A DNA stretch of 64,000 nt, from contig NZ_CANNGP010000006.1 in assembly GCF_947504105.1 (NCBI RefSeq), positions 94,399 through 158,398 of the forward strand. The letters run 5' to 3'. Shown piece after piece: positions 7,785-16,763 of the stretch. The stretch's first letter is position 1. Each line of letters begins with the position of its first letter. Made by a program: the position numbers and the translations under genes. Under the pieces are notes generated by a model. The model was not told the origin of the DNA and searched no databases. It was given only the letters and a program-made list of their open reading frames with translations. Source of the stretch: an uncultured Tateyamaria sp. GTDB taxonomy: Bacteria > Pseudomonadota > Alphaproteobacteria > Rhodobacterales > Rhodobacteraceae.

Positions 7785-9137
7785 ATGAAACACGTTTCTG
7801 ACCTCCGCCGTCATGGGCTTTTTAATGCCAAGGTGCCACGCTTTACCAGCTACCCGCCTGCCAATTGGTTCAGCGATGCTGTTGGTGAGGAATGCGTGCG
7901 CGCCTGGCAATCCACTGCACCTGAGGATGCAGAGATTTCGCTCTATGTCCACATTCCGTTTTGCCGCAGACTGTGCTGGTTTTGCGCCTGTCGGACCCAA
8001 GGAACACGGAGTGATGCCCCGCTGGCGCCATATATTGAGCGGATTTTAGCCGAAGCCCGATCCACTCGCGGTGCCTTTGGCGGCGCAGTACGCCCACGAC
8101 GGCTACATCTGGGTGGTGGAACACCGACAATCCTGTCTTCTACACTTCTCGATCGATTGTTGAGCGGCCTGAACGACATTTGGGGGCTCGGTAAACTTGA
8201 AGAGTTTTCAGTTGAAGTGGACCCAACGGATGTAGGGCCAAAGCGGCTAGCTATGTTGAAAGAACACGGGCTGTCCCGGGCCAGCCTGGGCATTCAGGAC
8301 TTCGATCCGAAGGTGCAAAAAGCAATTGGCCGCGAACAATCGCGCGACCTGACCGCCGACGTCGTGAAACAGCTGCACGATCTTGGCGTAGACGCCCTTA
8401 ACTTCGATCTGCTGTATGGCTTGCCTTTTCAGACGGAGAAGACGCTTGCAACCACGCTGGATGCTGCACTGGAAATGCACCCAAGACGTATCGCACTCTT
8501 TGGTTATGCTCACGTGCCGTGGATGTCCAAGCGTCAGTCATTGATCCCAAGCGATGCCCTACCGAAAGCCGAACAGAGATTGGTGTTGTTCAACCTCGCG
8601 CGCCGGACGCTTCTGGGACAAGGATACGTGCAGATTGGCATCGACCACTTTGCACGTACCGACGATACGCTGGCCCGTGCTTTCTTCGACAAGTGCCTGA
8701 CCCGCTCGTTCCAAGGGTACACAGATGACAAAGCACCTTACCTGATCGGGTTGGGCGCTTCGGCTATTTCCACATATCCGCAAGGATTTGCGCAGAACAT
8801 CCCGGTAACCGGCAAGTACGCGGCACAGGTGGAGGCGGGGCAATCCGCTTTGTGGCGCGGCTATGAACTGACCGGCATGGATCACTTGAAGGCTGACGTG
8901 GTTGAGCAGCTGATGTGCTATCACACCGCAACCCTATCCAACGCGCAATTGACGGATCAAACTGTCCTGACCGCCATTCTGCACATCGTGGAACGGTTTG
9001 GCGACGCCGTGACGTGGGATGGCAAGACGCTCAGCATTGCGCGGTGGGCACATCCACTGGTGCGGATGATCGCAGGCACTATGACGACCGACCAGAACGA
9101 GCAGTCCGACAATCGGACCTACAGCGCAGCAATCTGA
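7785..9137 (+). CDS. hemN: Oxygen-independent coproporphyrinogen III oxidase HemN
   Basis: A 450-residue radical SAM enzyme. The cluster motif CxxxCxxC is present as C60, C64 and C67 (IPFCRRLCWFCAC), followed by the SAM-binding LHLGGGTPT and the HemN signatures YVHIPFC and LNFDLLYGLPFQT. It decarboxylates coproporphyrinogen III to protoporphyrinogen IX without oxygen, supplying heme when oxygen is scarce. It is divergent from fnrL across an FNR box, a common arrangement in Rhodobacteraceae. Length and the N-terminal region (FNAKVPRFTSYPPANWF) fit genuine HemN rather than HemW. Confidence 0.95.
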   Translation: MKHVSDLRRHGLFNAKVPRFTSYPPANWFSDAVGEECVRAWQSTAPEDAEISLYVHIPFCRRLCWFCACRTQGTRSDAPLAPYIERILAEARSTRGAFGGAVRPRRLHLGGGTPTILSSTLLDRLLSGLNDIWGLGKLEEFSVEVDPTDVGPKRLAMLKEHGLSRASLGIQDFDPKVQKAIGREQSRDLTADVVKQLHDLGVDALNFDLLYGLPFQTEKTLATTLDAALEMHPRRIALFGYAHVPWMSKRQSLIPSDALPKAEQRLVLFNLARRTLLGQGYVQIGIDHFARTDDTLARAFFDKCLTRSFQGYTDDKAPYLIGLGASAISTYPQGFAQNIPVTGKYAAQVEAGQSALWRGYELTGMDHLKADVVEQLMCYHTATLSNAQLTDQTVLTAILHIVERFGDAVTWDGKTLSIARWAHPLVRMIAGTMTTDQNEQSDNRTYSAAI

Positions 9138-9140
9138 CCG

Positions 9141-10136
9141 TTAGTCGAACACCAAGACCTGCGGCCCACCCGCTTCGTACGAAGCCTGAGCTGCGTCCGC
9201 CATCACCTGTGCCTTGTAGCCGTCAATGCCGCTTGGATTCGGTGTTGTACCCGATATCAGCACATCGACGAAGTGCTGCATTTCCGCAGTATACGCAGCC
9301 GCATATCGTTCAAGAAAGAACGGTTCAGTCGGGGCCCGGGTAAAGCCTTGGGCATCCGACACTTCAACAGTCGAGGTCAGGACATTGTCAGCCCGCAGCA
9401 TCCCCTTTTCCCCATGCACTTCGATCCGCTGATCATAGCCATAGGTCGCGCGGCGCGAGTTCGATATCTGGCAAAGCTTGCCGGAGGCCGTCCGCAGCGA
9501 CGCCATCGCCGTATCCACATCACCGGCCTCCCCAATCTCTGGATCCACAAGGCAGGAGCCGTGCGCAAAAATTTCAACCGGGTCTTCGCCCAGCAGGAAC
9601 CGCGCCATGTCGAGGTCATGAATCATCATGTCGCGGAACAGACCTCCGGACGTCTTGATGTAGCCGATGGGCGGCGGAGATGGATCGCGCGACAGGATCG
9701 TCACCATCTCCACCCTGCCGACACGCCCGTCGTCGATCCGGCCCTTGAGCGTGCGGAAATTTGGATCAAACCGGCGGTTGAAGGCGATAAAGAACGGCAC
9801 GTCATGCTGATCCACCACCGCGAGACAATCGCGGATGCGCGCAGCACTCAGGTCGATGGGTTTTTCGCAAAAAATCGCTTTGCCCGACCGCGCAGCTCCG
9901 TGGATCAGGTCGTAATGTGTGGTTGTCGGTGTACCGATAACAACTGCATCAATGTCAGACGCCGCGAGGATATCCTCGACGTCCATCACCTTGGCCCCGG
10001 TCCGGGCTGCCAGCATTTGTGCCGCCTCCGGCATGGCATCTGCAACGGCGGCAACTTGGGCGCCCTCGATCCCGACCAGGCTGCGGGCATGCACCTGCCC
10101 AATTCTGCCGCACCCCAGAAGTGCAATGTTGATCAT
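9141..10136 (-). CDS. iolG: Inositol 2-dehydrogenase IolG (Gfo/Idh/MocA family)
   Basis: A 331-residue NAD-dependent oxidoreductase. It has the nucleotide-binding GCGRIGQVHA at the N-terminus, the family EKP motif (FCEKPIDL, near residue 95) and the catalytic-helix motif MIHDLDMARF. It is expected to oxidise myo-inositol to 2-keto-myo-inositol (scyllo-inosose), the first step of the iol pathway. It is the last gene of the minus-strand iol operon, 3 nt after the aldolase gene. The substrate could be another inositol stereoisomer, but the operon makes inositol very likely. Confidence 0.88.
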   Translation of the reverse strand: MINIALLGCGRIGQVHARSLVGIEGAQVAAVADAMPEAAQMLAARTGAKVMDVEDILAASDIDAVVIGTPTTTHYDLIHGAARSGKAIFCEKPIDLSAARIRDCLAVVDQHDVPFFIAFNRRFDPNFRTLKGRIDDGRVGRVEMVTILSRDPSPPPIGYIKTSGGLFRDMMIHDLDMARFLLGEDPVEIFAHGSCLVDPEIGEAGDVDTAMASLRTASGKLCQISNSRRATYGYDQRIEVHGEKGMLRADNVLTSTVEVSDAQGFTRAPTEPFFLERYAAAYTAEMQHFVDVLISGTTPNPSGIDGYKAQVMADAAQASYEAGGPQVLVFD

Positions 10137-10139
10137 GGG

Positions 10140-10967
10140 CTAGCCTTTCATTGTTCGAAGGACTGTACGGGTGGCCGCGACCACAGGATCGTGCGTGTCC
10201 CGAAGTATCTGGACGCGATCGAAGCGATCCGGATCGCAATTGACCGCATTGCGCAGAGCATGACCAAAGGCCTGCCGCAGCTCGGTTCCGATGTTGAACT
10301 TGCAGATGTTCGTGCCCGCCGCCAGCGACCGCCGTTGCGCTGCCGGAACGCCGGACCCGCCATGGATCACGAGCGGAACATCGGTCAATGCTTGAATAGC
10401 GGCAATGCGGTCACCGTCCAATCCACCCGACTGATCCGTCTGCAAATGCACGTTGCCAACAGAAATCGCCATGGCGTCAACACCTGTCTCTGCAGCGAAC
10501 CGCGCTGCCTCTACAGGGTCGGTTCCTGCGGACGCCTCGCCATTATCGTAGCCCACAAAACCTATCTCGCCCTCGCAAGAGATGCCCGCCTTGTGCGCCA
10601 TCTCGGCAATGGCCGCTGTCTCGGCAATGTTTTCGTCCAGCGGCTTGCGCGACCCGTCAAACATCAGGGATGTGAAGCCGCTGTCCAAAGCCTCCTTGCA
10701 TTCATCGAAGGTGTAACCGTGATCCAGATGCGCCACGATCGGCACACTTGCCTCATCGGCCAGATGACGGAACATCTTTCCCAGTATGCGCAGCGGGGTA
10801 TGCGCCCGGCAGGATGGCCCTGCTTGCAGGATCACGGGACAGCCTTCGGCCTCGGCCGCCGCAACGTAGGCACGCATGTCTTCCCAACCCAGCGTCACCA
10901 GACCGGCAACGGCATATCCTTGGGCCTTGGCCGGGCCCAGCACCTCTGCCAGCGTCGCCAGGGTCAT
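10140..10967 (-). CDS. iolJ: Class II aldolase of fructose-bisphosphate aldolase type, IolJ-like
   Basis: A 275-residue class II aldolase with zinc-binding AHLDHGYTFDEC, then EGEIGFVG and HGGSG phosphate-site motifs. In an iol operon this family normally cleaves 2-deoxy-5-keto-D-gluconate 6-phosphate to malonate semialdehyde and dihydroxyacetone phosphate. It overlaps iolB by 4 nt and precedes iolG by 3 nt. The assignment to IolJ rather than a housekeeping aldolase comes from context. Confidence 0.82.
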   Translation of the reverse strand: MTLATLAEVLGPAKAQGYAVAGLVTLGWEDMRAYVAAAEAEGCPVILQAGPSCRAHTPLRILGKMFRHLADEASVPIVAHLDHGYTFDECKEALDSGFTSLMFDGSRKPLDENIAETAAIAEMAHKAGISCEGEIGFVGYDNGEASAGTDPVEAARFAAETGVDAMAISVGNVHLQTDQSGGLDGDRIAAIQALTDVPLVIHGGSGVPAAQRRSLAAGTNICKFNIGTELRQAFGHALRNAVNCDPDRFDRVQILRDTHDPVVAATRTVLRTMKG

Positions 10968-11818
10968 TTGAACTTCGCGATCATGTCCTTGATGCCCGGG
11001 ATCGTTTCGATTTGATAGGCGTGGGTGGGCTGAAAATACTGCACGAGGCTGCGCTGGCTAAGACCGCCGAGGATCGTGAAATAGTACATCTCGTATCCCG
11101 GCAGAACCGCGCAGGGGTGGTATCCGTTGTCGAGACAGATCGTGGACCCATCGACGATGTGGTAAGCGTCACCCGCCTTCCCATCGGCGCGCTGCAACAT
11201 CTGCACGCCAGAGCCGTGGTCGGGACGGAAGCGGAAATTGTAGGTTTCGTCGTGGCGGGTCTCTATGATTTCGCCGCCCTCGGAGCGGTCAGTGTCATGC
11301 TTATGGCTGGGAAAACCCGACCAACCGCCCTGCCCGACCGTGAACAGTTCCGAGACCAGCAAACGCCCCACCTTACCGTGGTACTTGGTGCCCAGGATGT
11401 GCTTGATCTTGCGGTGCGTCTTGGTGTCGTCAGATCCATATTGCACGAGATCCAATTCGTCCGACCGCACGGCAAAGGCGTCGAGCACCTTGTCGTATTT
11501 GGCACCGGCCACAAAAACTTCCGCCTCATCCGAGGTGCAAACCATCTCGGCCTTGGCGGCCGTCGGCACATAGACGCCCTCCGGCTCCCCGTCCCAGACG
11601 TCCATGCCCCGCCCGCCGATTCCACCGGCCTTGAGCCCTTCGACATTCACATCGACGGTGCCGGTTGCGGGCACGATGCAGGTCTCATAGCCAGGCACGG
11701 CATATTCGAACGCATCACCCTTTTTCAGCTTCACGATGTTGAAGTAGTTGAGCGGGACGGTCGCGTCATCGGCATCCACGATCGGTTTGTTCTGGTTGTC
11801 GTAAGGCGCGATATGCAT
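10964..11818 (-). CDS. iolB: 5-deoxy-glucuronate isomerase IolB
   Basis: A 284-residue cupin-fold protein. Typical IolB segments include LKKGDAFEYAVPGYETCIVPATGTVDV, GWSGFPSHKHD and HPCAVLPGYEMYYFTILGG, with histidines placed for metal binding. It isomerises 5-deoxy-glucuronate to 2-deoxy-5-keto-gluconate in inositol breakdown. It lies between iolC (15 nt gap) and the aldolase (4 nt overlap). Confidence 0.93.
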   Translation of the reverse strand: MHIAPYDNQNKPIVDADDATVPLNYFNIVKLKKGDAFEYAVPGYETCIVPATGTVDVNVEGLKAGGIGGRGMDVWDGEPEGVYVPTAAKAEMVCTSDEAEVFVAGAKYDKVLDAFAVRSDELDLVQYGSDDTKTHRKIKHILGTKYHGKVGRLLVSELFTVGQGGWSGFPSHKHDTDRSEGGEIIETRHDETYNFRFRPDHGSGVQMLQRADGKAGDAYHIVDGSTICLDNGYHPCAVLPGYEMYYFTILGGLSQRSLVQYFQPTHAYQIETIPGIKDMIAKFK

Positions 11819-11833
11819 CGGCGTGCCTCCTTT

Positions 11834-12814
11834 TTACGTTTGTGTCGGACCGGGATGACTGGTCAGGAAATCATCCAGCAGATCGGGTGTTGGCATGGCT
11901 GGTGCACAGCCTGGTTGTGAGACGGTGATCGAGGCGCAGGCCGAACCGCGCAGGATGGCGGCTTTCAGGTCCCGCGCATCGGCAATGGACGTCATCAAGC
12001 CCGCCATGAAAGCATCCCCTGCCCCGTTGGGTTTGACCGCGGTGACAGGGTAGATTCCGGTGCTGATCTCTTGCCCGTCCGCGTAAGTCACAGCACCCTT
12101 CTCGCCCATCTTGTATATGACGATCTCGGCTGTTGTTTCAGACAACATTTTGGCCTTTGCCTGCCCCATCTCCATGCCACCGGCCATAAAGCCGAACTCT
12201 TCGTCATTGCCAACGATCATGTCTGACGCCTCTGCCGCACGGCTCAGAATCTCGGCGGCGACCTGCGGCGACGGCCAGGAATAGGGGCGGTAATCCACGT
12301 CAAAGATGATCGGCAGTCCAGCCGCCTTGGCCAACTCGAACGCCCGGAACGTAGCAGCGCGTGAGGGTTCCGCAGCGAAGACCGTGCCTGCCGTGATGAG
12401 TGCGCCATACTTGGAATAATCAACGGCCTCGACATCATCGACCGTCATCTGAAAGTCGGCAGCACCATTGCGATAAATGACGTTCCGGTGCCCTTCCAAA
12501 ACACTTTCGTAGAAGGCCAGCGAGTTGCGGTATTCTCCGCCCACCCGGTTCACATGAGTGGTGTCTACGCCATAGTGCTGCAAACGGTTTGTGCAGTAAC
12601 TGCCCACTGAGTCATCGGACACGGACGTGACAAGCGCTGCCTTTCCGCCCAACTTGCAAATCCCGGCACCAATGTTCGCGGCTGATCCCCCTAGGTCCAC
12701 GGTCAGTCGTTCAGCATCCTCAGCCCGAACGCCCACGTCCGTAAAGAAATCGATTCCGGCACGGCCCACGATGACAAAATTATTGGCTCTTATGCCGTTC
12801 AGAAGCGCGCTCAC
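11834..12814 (-). CDS. iolC: 5-dehydro-2-deoxygluconokinase IolC (PfkB family)
   Basis: A 326-residue PfkB/ribokinase-family kinase with the C-terminal catalytic signature NGAGDAFMAGL (anion hole and base Asp) and the N-terminal glycine motif GGSAANIGAGICKLGG. It phosphorylates 2-deoxy-5-keto-gluconate in the iol pathway. Translation appears to start at a GTG (12814) with a GGAGGG site upstream, overlapping the stop of the dioxygenase-like gene by 4 nt, so the two are probably translationally coupled. Confidence 0.92.
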   Translation of the reverse strand: MSALLNGIRANNFVIVGRAGIDFFTDVGVRAEDAERLTVDLGGSAANIGAGICKLGGKAALVTSVSDDSVGSYCTNRLQHYGVDTTHVNRVGGEYRNSLAFYESVLEGHRNVIYRNGAADFQMTVDDVEAVDYSKYGALITAGTVFAAEPSRAATFRAFELAKAAGLPIIFDVDYRPYSWPSPQVAAEILSRAAEASDMIVGNDEEFGFMAGGMEMGQAKAKMLSETTAEIVIYKMGEKGAVTYADGQEISTGIYPVTAVKPNGAGDAFMAGLMTSIADARDLKAAILRGSACASITVSQPGCAPAMPTPDLLDDFLTSHPGPTQT

Positions 12815-13656
12815 TTGATACCCTCCGCATTTACCGCATCGGCATCATCAAGGGTTTCCGGGTACTTGTAGTTGAAGCCCAAGAGTTGCCGCATCTCGGG
12901 GCTTGCCGCATCCAGGAACGTTTTGGGCAATGCCCCCGGCATGTCTTCGAGCGGTTTGACGAATTTCGGGATGTAATTGATCAGGATCGCGTTGCGGTCG
13001 TGGTCGGCGTTGTTGGGCATAGCGCAATGCCACGCCGCACCAAAGAAAATCACGGTGTCGCCAGGCACTCCGGTCATGCGCGCGCAGTTGGCGTAGAAGT
13101 GATCGTGATCCTTTGCCGTGGGATAACGCATGTCCTTCTGCGTGCCAGGCAAGTACGCTGTCGCCCCGCTTTCTTCAGTGAAGGGATCCAGCGCAATGGT
13201 GACTTGCGCATTCATCGGAAAGCTGGCGTTCAGGCCCATGGGGTGCGTGGCCGGTTGGTGAAAATCCCAGTATGGAAAGTCGATATGCGGCTCTTGGCCC
13301 GGTCCGCCCGGCAGGATGCGGTTGGCGGCGATAGAACCCATGATGAATTCGGACCCCAGCCAGCGGCTCAAGGTCGCCATGATGACCGGGTGCGTGGCCA
13401 TCTTCGAGAACACAGCGCCCTTGGCCAACAGGTTCCAGACCCGGCGTTGCAGGTTGGCTTTACCCTCTTCCATCGCGGTGCCCTGGAAATGGGTGACCTT
13501 GTTTTCATCGCCGTCGGAGTGGGCCATGATGATCGCCCGCGCATCGGCAATCTGTTCTGGGGTAAACAACCCGGTGATGCGCACTGCACCGGGTCCGTTC
13601 AACATCTCGTCGCAAATCTTGATCGGGTCCGCAGAGTCAGCGGTGAAGGTCTGCAT
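12811..13656 (-). CDS. Phytanoyl-CoA dioxygenase (PhyH)-like Fe(II)/2-oxoglutarate oxygenase inside the iol operon
   Basis: A 281-residue protein of the PhyH type. The metal-binding facial triad is visible as HxD in EPHIDFPYWDF and a distal His in AAWHCAMPNN. An arginine in DHDRNAILINY is placed to hold 2-oxoglutarate. It is 3 nt after iolD and overlaps iolC by 4 nt, so it is firmly part of the inositol operon. No standard step of myo-inositol catabolism needs an oxygenase. It may oxidise an inositol derivative such as a methylated inositol, but this is inference. Confidence 0.85.
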   Translation of the reverse strand: MQTFTADSADPIKICDEMLNGPGAVRITGLFTPEQIADARAIIMAHSDGDENKVTHFQGTAMEEGKANLQRRVWNLLAKGAVFSKMATHPVIMATLSRWLGSEFIMGSIAANRILPGGPGQEPHIDFPYWDFHQPATHPMGLNASFPMNAQVTIALDPFTEESGATAYLPGTQKDMRYPTAKDHDHFYANCARMTGVPGDTVIFFGAAWHCAMPNNADHDRNAILINYIPKFVKPLEDMPGALPKTFLDAASPEMRQLLGFNYKYPETLDDADAVNAEGIK

Positions 13657-13659
13657 ACC

Positions 13660-15528
13660 TTAGACTCCCTTGCGCTGCCTGGCGCGCGTGGATTCCCAAT
13701 CCATATGAGCGGCAGCGACCTTCTCATTTTCGGTCACATGCGGCGTGCCAACTTCCCACCAGGCGTGACCCTCGGTCGTCCAGCCCTCATATGCGTCGAC
13801 TTTCATGCAGATGACGTAAGTCTTGTCGCTGGCCTTGGCCCGCTGGAACGCCTCGCCCAGCTCTGCCGGGTTCTTGACCGTTTCGACCGCCGCACCCATG
13901 CTTGCGGCATGGGCCTCGAAGTCCACGGCAAACGCCTCCGGGATCGTAGGCGCATCGCTGAGCAGGTTGTTGAAACTTTCATTGCCGGTGTTGTTCTGCA
14001 GCTTGTTGATGACAGCAAAGCCACCGTTATCAAGGACCAGAACGATCATCTTCTTGCGGCTCAGGACCGAGGAATAGATGTCCGAGTTCATCAACAGGTA
14101 AGACCCGTCACCACAGAACGTGATGGTGTCCTGACCGGGCTCTCGCTCAGCCTGAGCAATTCGCGCGCCCCAAGCGCCCGCAATCTCATAGCCCATGCAG
14201 GAAAAACCAAACTCGACATCCACCGTACCGATGTCGCGCGTGCGCCAATTGGCGGTTACCTCTGCAGGCAGCCCGCCCGCCGCAGCCACAACACGGTCGC
14301 GCGCATCACAAGCAGCATTCACAACGCCGATCGCCTGCGCATAAGAGTTGGGACGGTTGCCATATGCCACGTTGTCAGCGACATATTCAGCCCACTTGGC
14401 GCGTTCTGACTTTGCAAAATCAGTCCACTCGGTCGGTGCGGTATGGCTCATGAGCGCCGAACCAAGTGCATCAAGACCAAGTTTGGCATCGCCAACCACA
14501 GGCAGGGACCTATGCTTGCCCGCATCATGCCGGCCTGCGTTCAGGCCAATGATCTGCGCATCGGGTGCAAAAGCCGTCCATGAGCCGGTGGTAAAATCCT
14601 GCAAGCGACAGCCCACTGACAAGATAACGTCGGCCTTCTCCGCTATGGCGTTGGCGCTGTCCGAACCCGTGACCCCGATGGGACCACAGTTGAGCGGATG
14701 CGTTTCCAACATATTGGCGCGTCCCGCAATGGTTTCGACCACTGGGATACTATGTGCTTCGGCAAAGGCGGTCAGCTCTTCAACGGCCCGAGAGTATTGC
14801 ACCCCACCCCCGGCGATAATCATCGGGCGCTTGGCGCCTGTCAGCGCGGCGGCGGCGTCCGCCACCTCTACAGCATCCGGGAATTGTCGACGAATACGAT
14901 GCACTGTCTTTTGGAACATCGCTACCGGGTAGTCATAGGCCCACCCTTGAACGTCCTGTGGAAGACCGATGAAAGCAGGCCCGCCATCGGCGGGGTCCAG
15001 CATCGTCGCAATTGCATTAGGTAGCGATTGGATGATTTGCGCGGGATGAGTGATGCGATCCCAATAGCGTGTTACGGGTTTGAACGCGTCATTGACGCCA
15101 AAGGTCGGATCACCAAAATGCTCAAGCTGTTGCAAGACGGGGTCTGGCAACCGCGTGATGAACGTGTCGCCGCACAACATCAGCATCGGCAGGCGATTTG
15201 CATGTGCAAGGGCCGAGGCCGTGAGCAGGTTTGCAGTCCCTGGTCCGGCCGAAGCGGTACAAAACATGAAACGCTGGCGCAGCCACGTTTTTGCATATGC
15301 AGCCGCCGCAAATCCCATGCCTTGTTCATTCTGACCACGGTAGAGTGGCAGTTCGGCCTTGTGATCATAAAGCGCCTCGCCCAGGCACGTCACGTTGCCG
15401 TGCCCAAATATGCCGAAACCGCCGCCGCACAAGCGCCAGTCCTGTCCGTCGATCTCAATGTACTGCGCCGCAAGATAGCGGATAATCGCCTGAGCCGTTG
15501 TCAGACGCACTGTGTCGCTGCCCGCCAT
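13660..15528 (-). CDS. iolD: 3D-(3,5/4)-trihydroxycyclohexane-1,2-dione hydrolase IolD
   Basis: A 622-residue thiamine-diphosphate enzyme with an acetolactate-synthase-like architecture. N-terminal pyrimidine-binding, central, and C-terminal ThDP-binding domains are visible, the last marked by GDGSYLLMNSDIYS and the downstream DNGGF. It opens the ring of the dehydrated inosose to 5-deoxy-glucuronate. The ATG at 15528 is chosen for its GGAGG site and fit to the family; an in-frame 99-codon extension crosses the operator region and is rejected. It is the first gene of the minus-strand iol operon. Confidence 0.94.
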   Translation of the reverse strand: MAGSDTVRLTTAQAIIRYLAAQYIEIDGQDWRLCGGGFGIFGHGNVTCLGEALYDHKAELPLYRGQNEQGMGFAAAAYAKTWLRQRFMFCTASAGPGTANLLTASALAHANRLPMLMLCGDTFITRLPDPVLQQLEHFGDPTFGVNDAFKPVTRYWDRITHPAQIIQSLPNAIATMLDPADGGPAFIGLPQDVQGWAYDYPVAMFQKTVHRIRRQFPDAVEVADAAAALTGAKRPMIIAGGGVQYSRAVEELTAFAEAHSIPVVETIAGRANMLETHPLNCGPIGVTGSDSANAIAEKADVILSVGCRLQDFTTGSWTAFAPDAQIIGLNAGRHDAGKHRSLPVVGDAKLGLDALGSALMSHTAPTEWTDFAKSERAKWAEYVADNVAYGNRPNSYAQAIGVVNAACDARDRVVAAAGGLPAEVTANWRTRDIGTVDVEFGFSCMGYEIAGAWGARIAQAEREPGQDTITFCGDGSYLLMNSDIYSSVLSRKKMIVLVLDNGGFAVINKLQNNTGNESFNNLLSDAPTIPEAFAVDFEAHAASMGAAVETVKNPAELGEAFQRAKASDKTYVICMKVDAYEGWTTEGHAWWEVGTPHVTENEKVAAAHMDWESTRARQRKGV

Positions 15529-15606
15529 AAAATCCTCCCAAAGGCTTGCGCGAATTCTTTTTGACGATTCTGTATTGACCCGTCCGTTGCAATGACGATA
15601 CCGGTA

Positions 15607-15622
15607 TTGCAACCGGTTGCAA
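15607..15622. promoter_or_regulatory. Palindromic LacI-type operator between the divergent iol operons
   Basis: TTGCAACCGGTTGCAA is a perfect 16-bp palindrome in the 116-nt region between iolD and the plus-strand dehydrogenase gene. A near-identical copy (15 of 16) lies upstream of the inositol ABC transporter at 24771-24786. The likely binder is the LacI protein encoded at 20526-21527 within that transporter operon. A further TTGCAA half-site is at 15587-15592. Confidence 0.82.
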
Positions 15623-15644
15623 ACACTTTTTGGGAGGAGCCCGG

Positions 15645-16748
15645 ATGGCGGAGATCGGGATAGGTATCGTGGGCGGTGGCTATATGGGCAAGGCCCATGC
15701 AGTGGCATTTGGATCTGTGGCTGCCGTGTTCGATACGGCCCTGCGTCCGCGGCTCGAAATGGTGTGTGCAACATCGCGGGCTTCGGCTGAAAAGTACCGC
15801 ACCACCTATGGGTTTGCTCGCGCAACAGACAATTGGCGTGTTCTGGTCGCCGACCCCAAAGTCAACGCGATCGTGATTGCCTCTCCGCAGGATACGCACC
15901 GCGACATCGCCCTTGCGGCCTTCGCTGCTGGAAAGCCCGTCTTGTGCGAAAAACCGCTGGCCGAGACGCCGGATCACGCACGCGACATGGTCGCAGCAGC
16001 CAAAGCCGCAGGTGTCGCCAACATGATCGGTTTCAACTACGCCAAGACACCGGCCACCCAATACGCCCGCCAACTGGTGGCCGAAGGACGCATCGGACAG
16101 GTCACCTCGTTTCGCGGAGAGATGACCGAAGATTTCTATGCCGACCCCGACAGCCCAGGCACGTGGCGGGCACAAGGGGATGCCAACGGCTGCATGGGCG
16201 ATCTGGCTCCTCACCCCATCAACTGCGCGCAGGCGATCATGGGGTCCATCGAGGCGCTTTTTGCCCGGGTCGAGACCGTGCACAAGACACGGCTGGGTGT
16301 TAAAGTGACCAATGACGATCAGGCTTACCTGACGCTCCGCTTTTCCTCAGGCATCAATGGCAGCGTGTTCATCAGCCGCGTCGCGACGGGCCGCAAGATG
16401 GGTTATGCCTATGACATCTACGGCACCAAGGGCGCGATCCGATTTGATGGCGAGGATCAGAATGCGCTGTGGCTCTACACCGCCGAAGGGCCTGAGGCTG
16501 AGCGCGGCTTTCGCAAGATCCTGACCGGTCCCGCACATCCCGACTACCTGCCCTTCTGCCAGGGTCCCGGCCATGGCACCGGATACCAGGATCAGATCAT
16601 CATCGAGGCCAAGGACTTTCTGACCGCGATCAACACGGGTGATCCCGTGTGGCCCACGTTCGAGGAAGGCTTGCGCGTCAATCAAGTTGTGGCCGCGGCC
16701 CTTGCGTCTTCGCGTGCGGAGACATGGGTTAACGTGGCGGATTTCTGA
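15645..16748 (+). CDS. Gfo/Idh/MocA family oxidoreductase, inositol-type dehydrogenase
   Basis: A 367-residue NAD(P)-dependent dehydrogenase with GGGYMGKAHA at the N-terminus and the family EKP motif (LCEKPLAETPDHA). The ATG at 15645 has a strong GGGAGGAG site; an earlier in-frame codon lacks one. It is the first gene of the plus-strand iol operon and is followed 15 nt later by iolE. It is a distinct paralogue of IolG and may handle scyllo- or chiro-inositol, or a keto-inositol reduction. The substrate is not readable from sequence. Confidence 0.85.
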   Translation: MAEIGIGIVGGGYMGKAHAVAFGSVAAVFDTALRPRLEMVCATSRASAEKYRTTYGFARATDNWRVLVADPKVNAIVIASPQDTHRDIALAAFAAGKPVLCEKPLAETPDHARDMVAAAKAAGVANMIGFNYAKTPATQYARQLVAEGRIGQVTSFRGEMTEDFYADPDSPGTWRAQGDANGCMGDLAPHPINCAQAIMGSIEALFARVETVHKTRLGVKVTNDDQAYLTLRFSSGINGSVFISRVATGRKMGYAYDIYGTKGAIRFDGEDQNALWLYTAEGPEAERGFRKILTGPAHPDYLPFCQGPGHGTGYQDQIIIEAKDFLTAINTGDPVWPTFEEGLRVNQVVAAALASSRAETWVNVADF

Positions 16749-16763
16749 ACAAAGGCGAACACC

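Noticed and set aside
9273-11015. 580-codon open frame on the plus strand
   Set aside because: It lies antisense to iolG and the IolJ-like aldolase, which have clear family motifs. Its translation has no recognisable domain.
12886-14409. 507-codon open frame on the plus strand
   Set aside because: Antisense shadow of the dioxygenase-like gene and iolD.
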